DNA from: Ophiothrix spiculata
Lineage: Eukaryota > Echinodermata > Ophiuroidea > Amphilepidida > Ophiotrichidae
Strand: one strand, 5' to 3'
Length of the DNA: 39,319 nt
Assembly (NCBI GenBank): GCA_000969725.1
Contig: JXSR01S003730.1
The translations under genes were made by a program, and so were the position numbers. The notes under the pieces are model-generated. The model saw only the letters and a program-made list of their open reading frames with translations. It was not told the origin of the DNA and made no database searches. Shown here one piece after another: positions 38,694 to 39,319 of this stretch. Each line of letters opens with the position of its first letter. Position 1 is the stretch's first letter.

Positions 38694-39319
38694 CTTACTT
38701 GACATTCATTTTTGAAATTCACCCAAAATTCACTCAAGCGTGAAAACCACTTCAGGCTGGATTAAGGCTCCTATTTTCTGACATAAAAAATGAAACCACG
38801 GCAATGCGCATATTTCTGACAAAAACTCATTTTGACCAAAAAAACACATGTGAACTTCTTTGACTGCACTTTTCAATAATTTGCTCCATTCACAGTGGAT
38901 GAAAACCTTATCAGATCACACTGGATTATTAAAGATCGTGTAATTAACTATAGGTAAAATGCCGGTATGAAAGTAATCGTAGTCCCCCTGAAATGGTTGT
39001 CTGCCTTCCATAGACTACAACGGAATAAAGCGTGAAACTATGATAGTGCCTGAGAGTAAGTTGTTATAGCCTAGGCCTTACATTCCTGCTACACCGGTCG
39101 GTGTGAAAGGAATCTTACGGTCCCCCCATTTCAGGGGAGTTAGGTGCGGTATTGTAGTTTTCTTTGAAGGATACAGATATTTGAGATATTATTCATGTTG
39201 TGGCATAGGAGAAAAAAATAGCTATTTTGGATATATACGTCCTCAATGTGATATTATAGATATTTATTTTGTACATGTACTATTTTTATCTTCAGTATCT
39301 GATATTTTAGATATATTTG
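38694..39319. other. Unassigned sequence at the window end
   Basis: No gene. GTATGAAAGTAATCGTAGTCC (20 bases shared in part) near 38967 and GTGTGAAAGGAATCTTACGG near 39101 are direct relatives, each followed by a C run; CCTGAAATGG and CCATTTCAGG beside them are inverted. This may be a degenerate MITE at about 38960-39140. Confidence 0.4.

Overview
This is a eukaryotic nuclear window, AT-rich and repeat-dense, with short exons bounded by consensus GT..AG sites. The gene content (NAPE-hydrolysing phospholipase D paralogues) and the repeat style (many short inverted-repeat transposons, tRNA-derived SINEs with ATTG-type tails, one decayed non-LTR retrotransposon) suggest an invertebrate animal, most likely a marine deuterostome such as an echinoderm or hemichordate. 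That placement is inference. There are no prokaryotic-style operons.

Layout. (1) 1486-4801, plus strand: NAPE-PLD copy A, four coding exons; the first coding exon seen in copy B is not visible here and may lie upstream of the window. (2) 4802-9945: intergenic DNA built largely of MITEs, including an almost back-to-back cluster at 5069-6714. (3) 9976-16782, plus strand: NAPE-PLD copy B with start codon and stop codon; a 607-base assembly gap (16053-16659) removes the rest of exon 4, an intron and the start of exon 5. Its introns carry a SINE, a roughly 760-base foldback palindrome, a 561-base MITE and a 62-base minisatellite. (4) 16783-31380: about 14.6 kb with no gene exon I can defend, holding MITEs, foldbacks, a 5'-truncated frameshifted LINE on the minus strand (about 24862-27490), and a 1.5 kb element carrying nine copies of the word CATGTCGGACGGAA. 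(5) 31402-32447, plus strand: the last two coding exons of an unrecognised gene whose C-terminus carries overlapping PSAP and PPSY motifs. (6) 32448 to the end: more MITEs, a palindrome with arms of about 130 bases, a reverse-strand SINE and a 165-base TIR element.

How it fits together. The two NAPE-PLD copies are a head-to-tail tandem duplication with identical intron positions and phases. Both keep the complete zinc-binding set of the family, so both are probably active phospholipases or were until recently. Their product class (N-acylethanolamines) is known for the family; nothing here shows their expression. The other striking theme is transposon architecture. One Harbinger-like family keeps its ends (GGCCAAA) and TWA target duplications but has different subterminal inverted repeats in each copy, and three elements are filled with an iterated short word. 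The best candidate for something undescribed is the 29.7-31.2 kb element.
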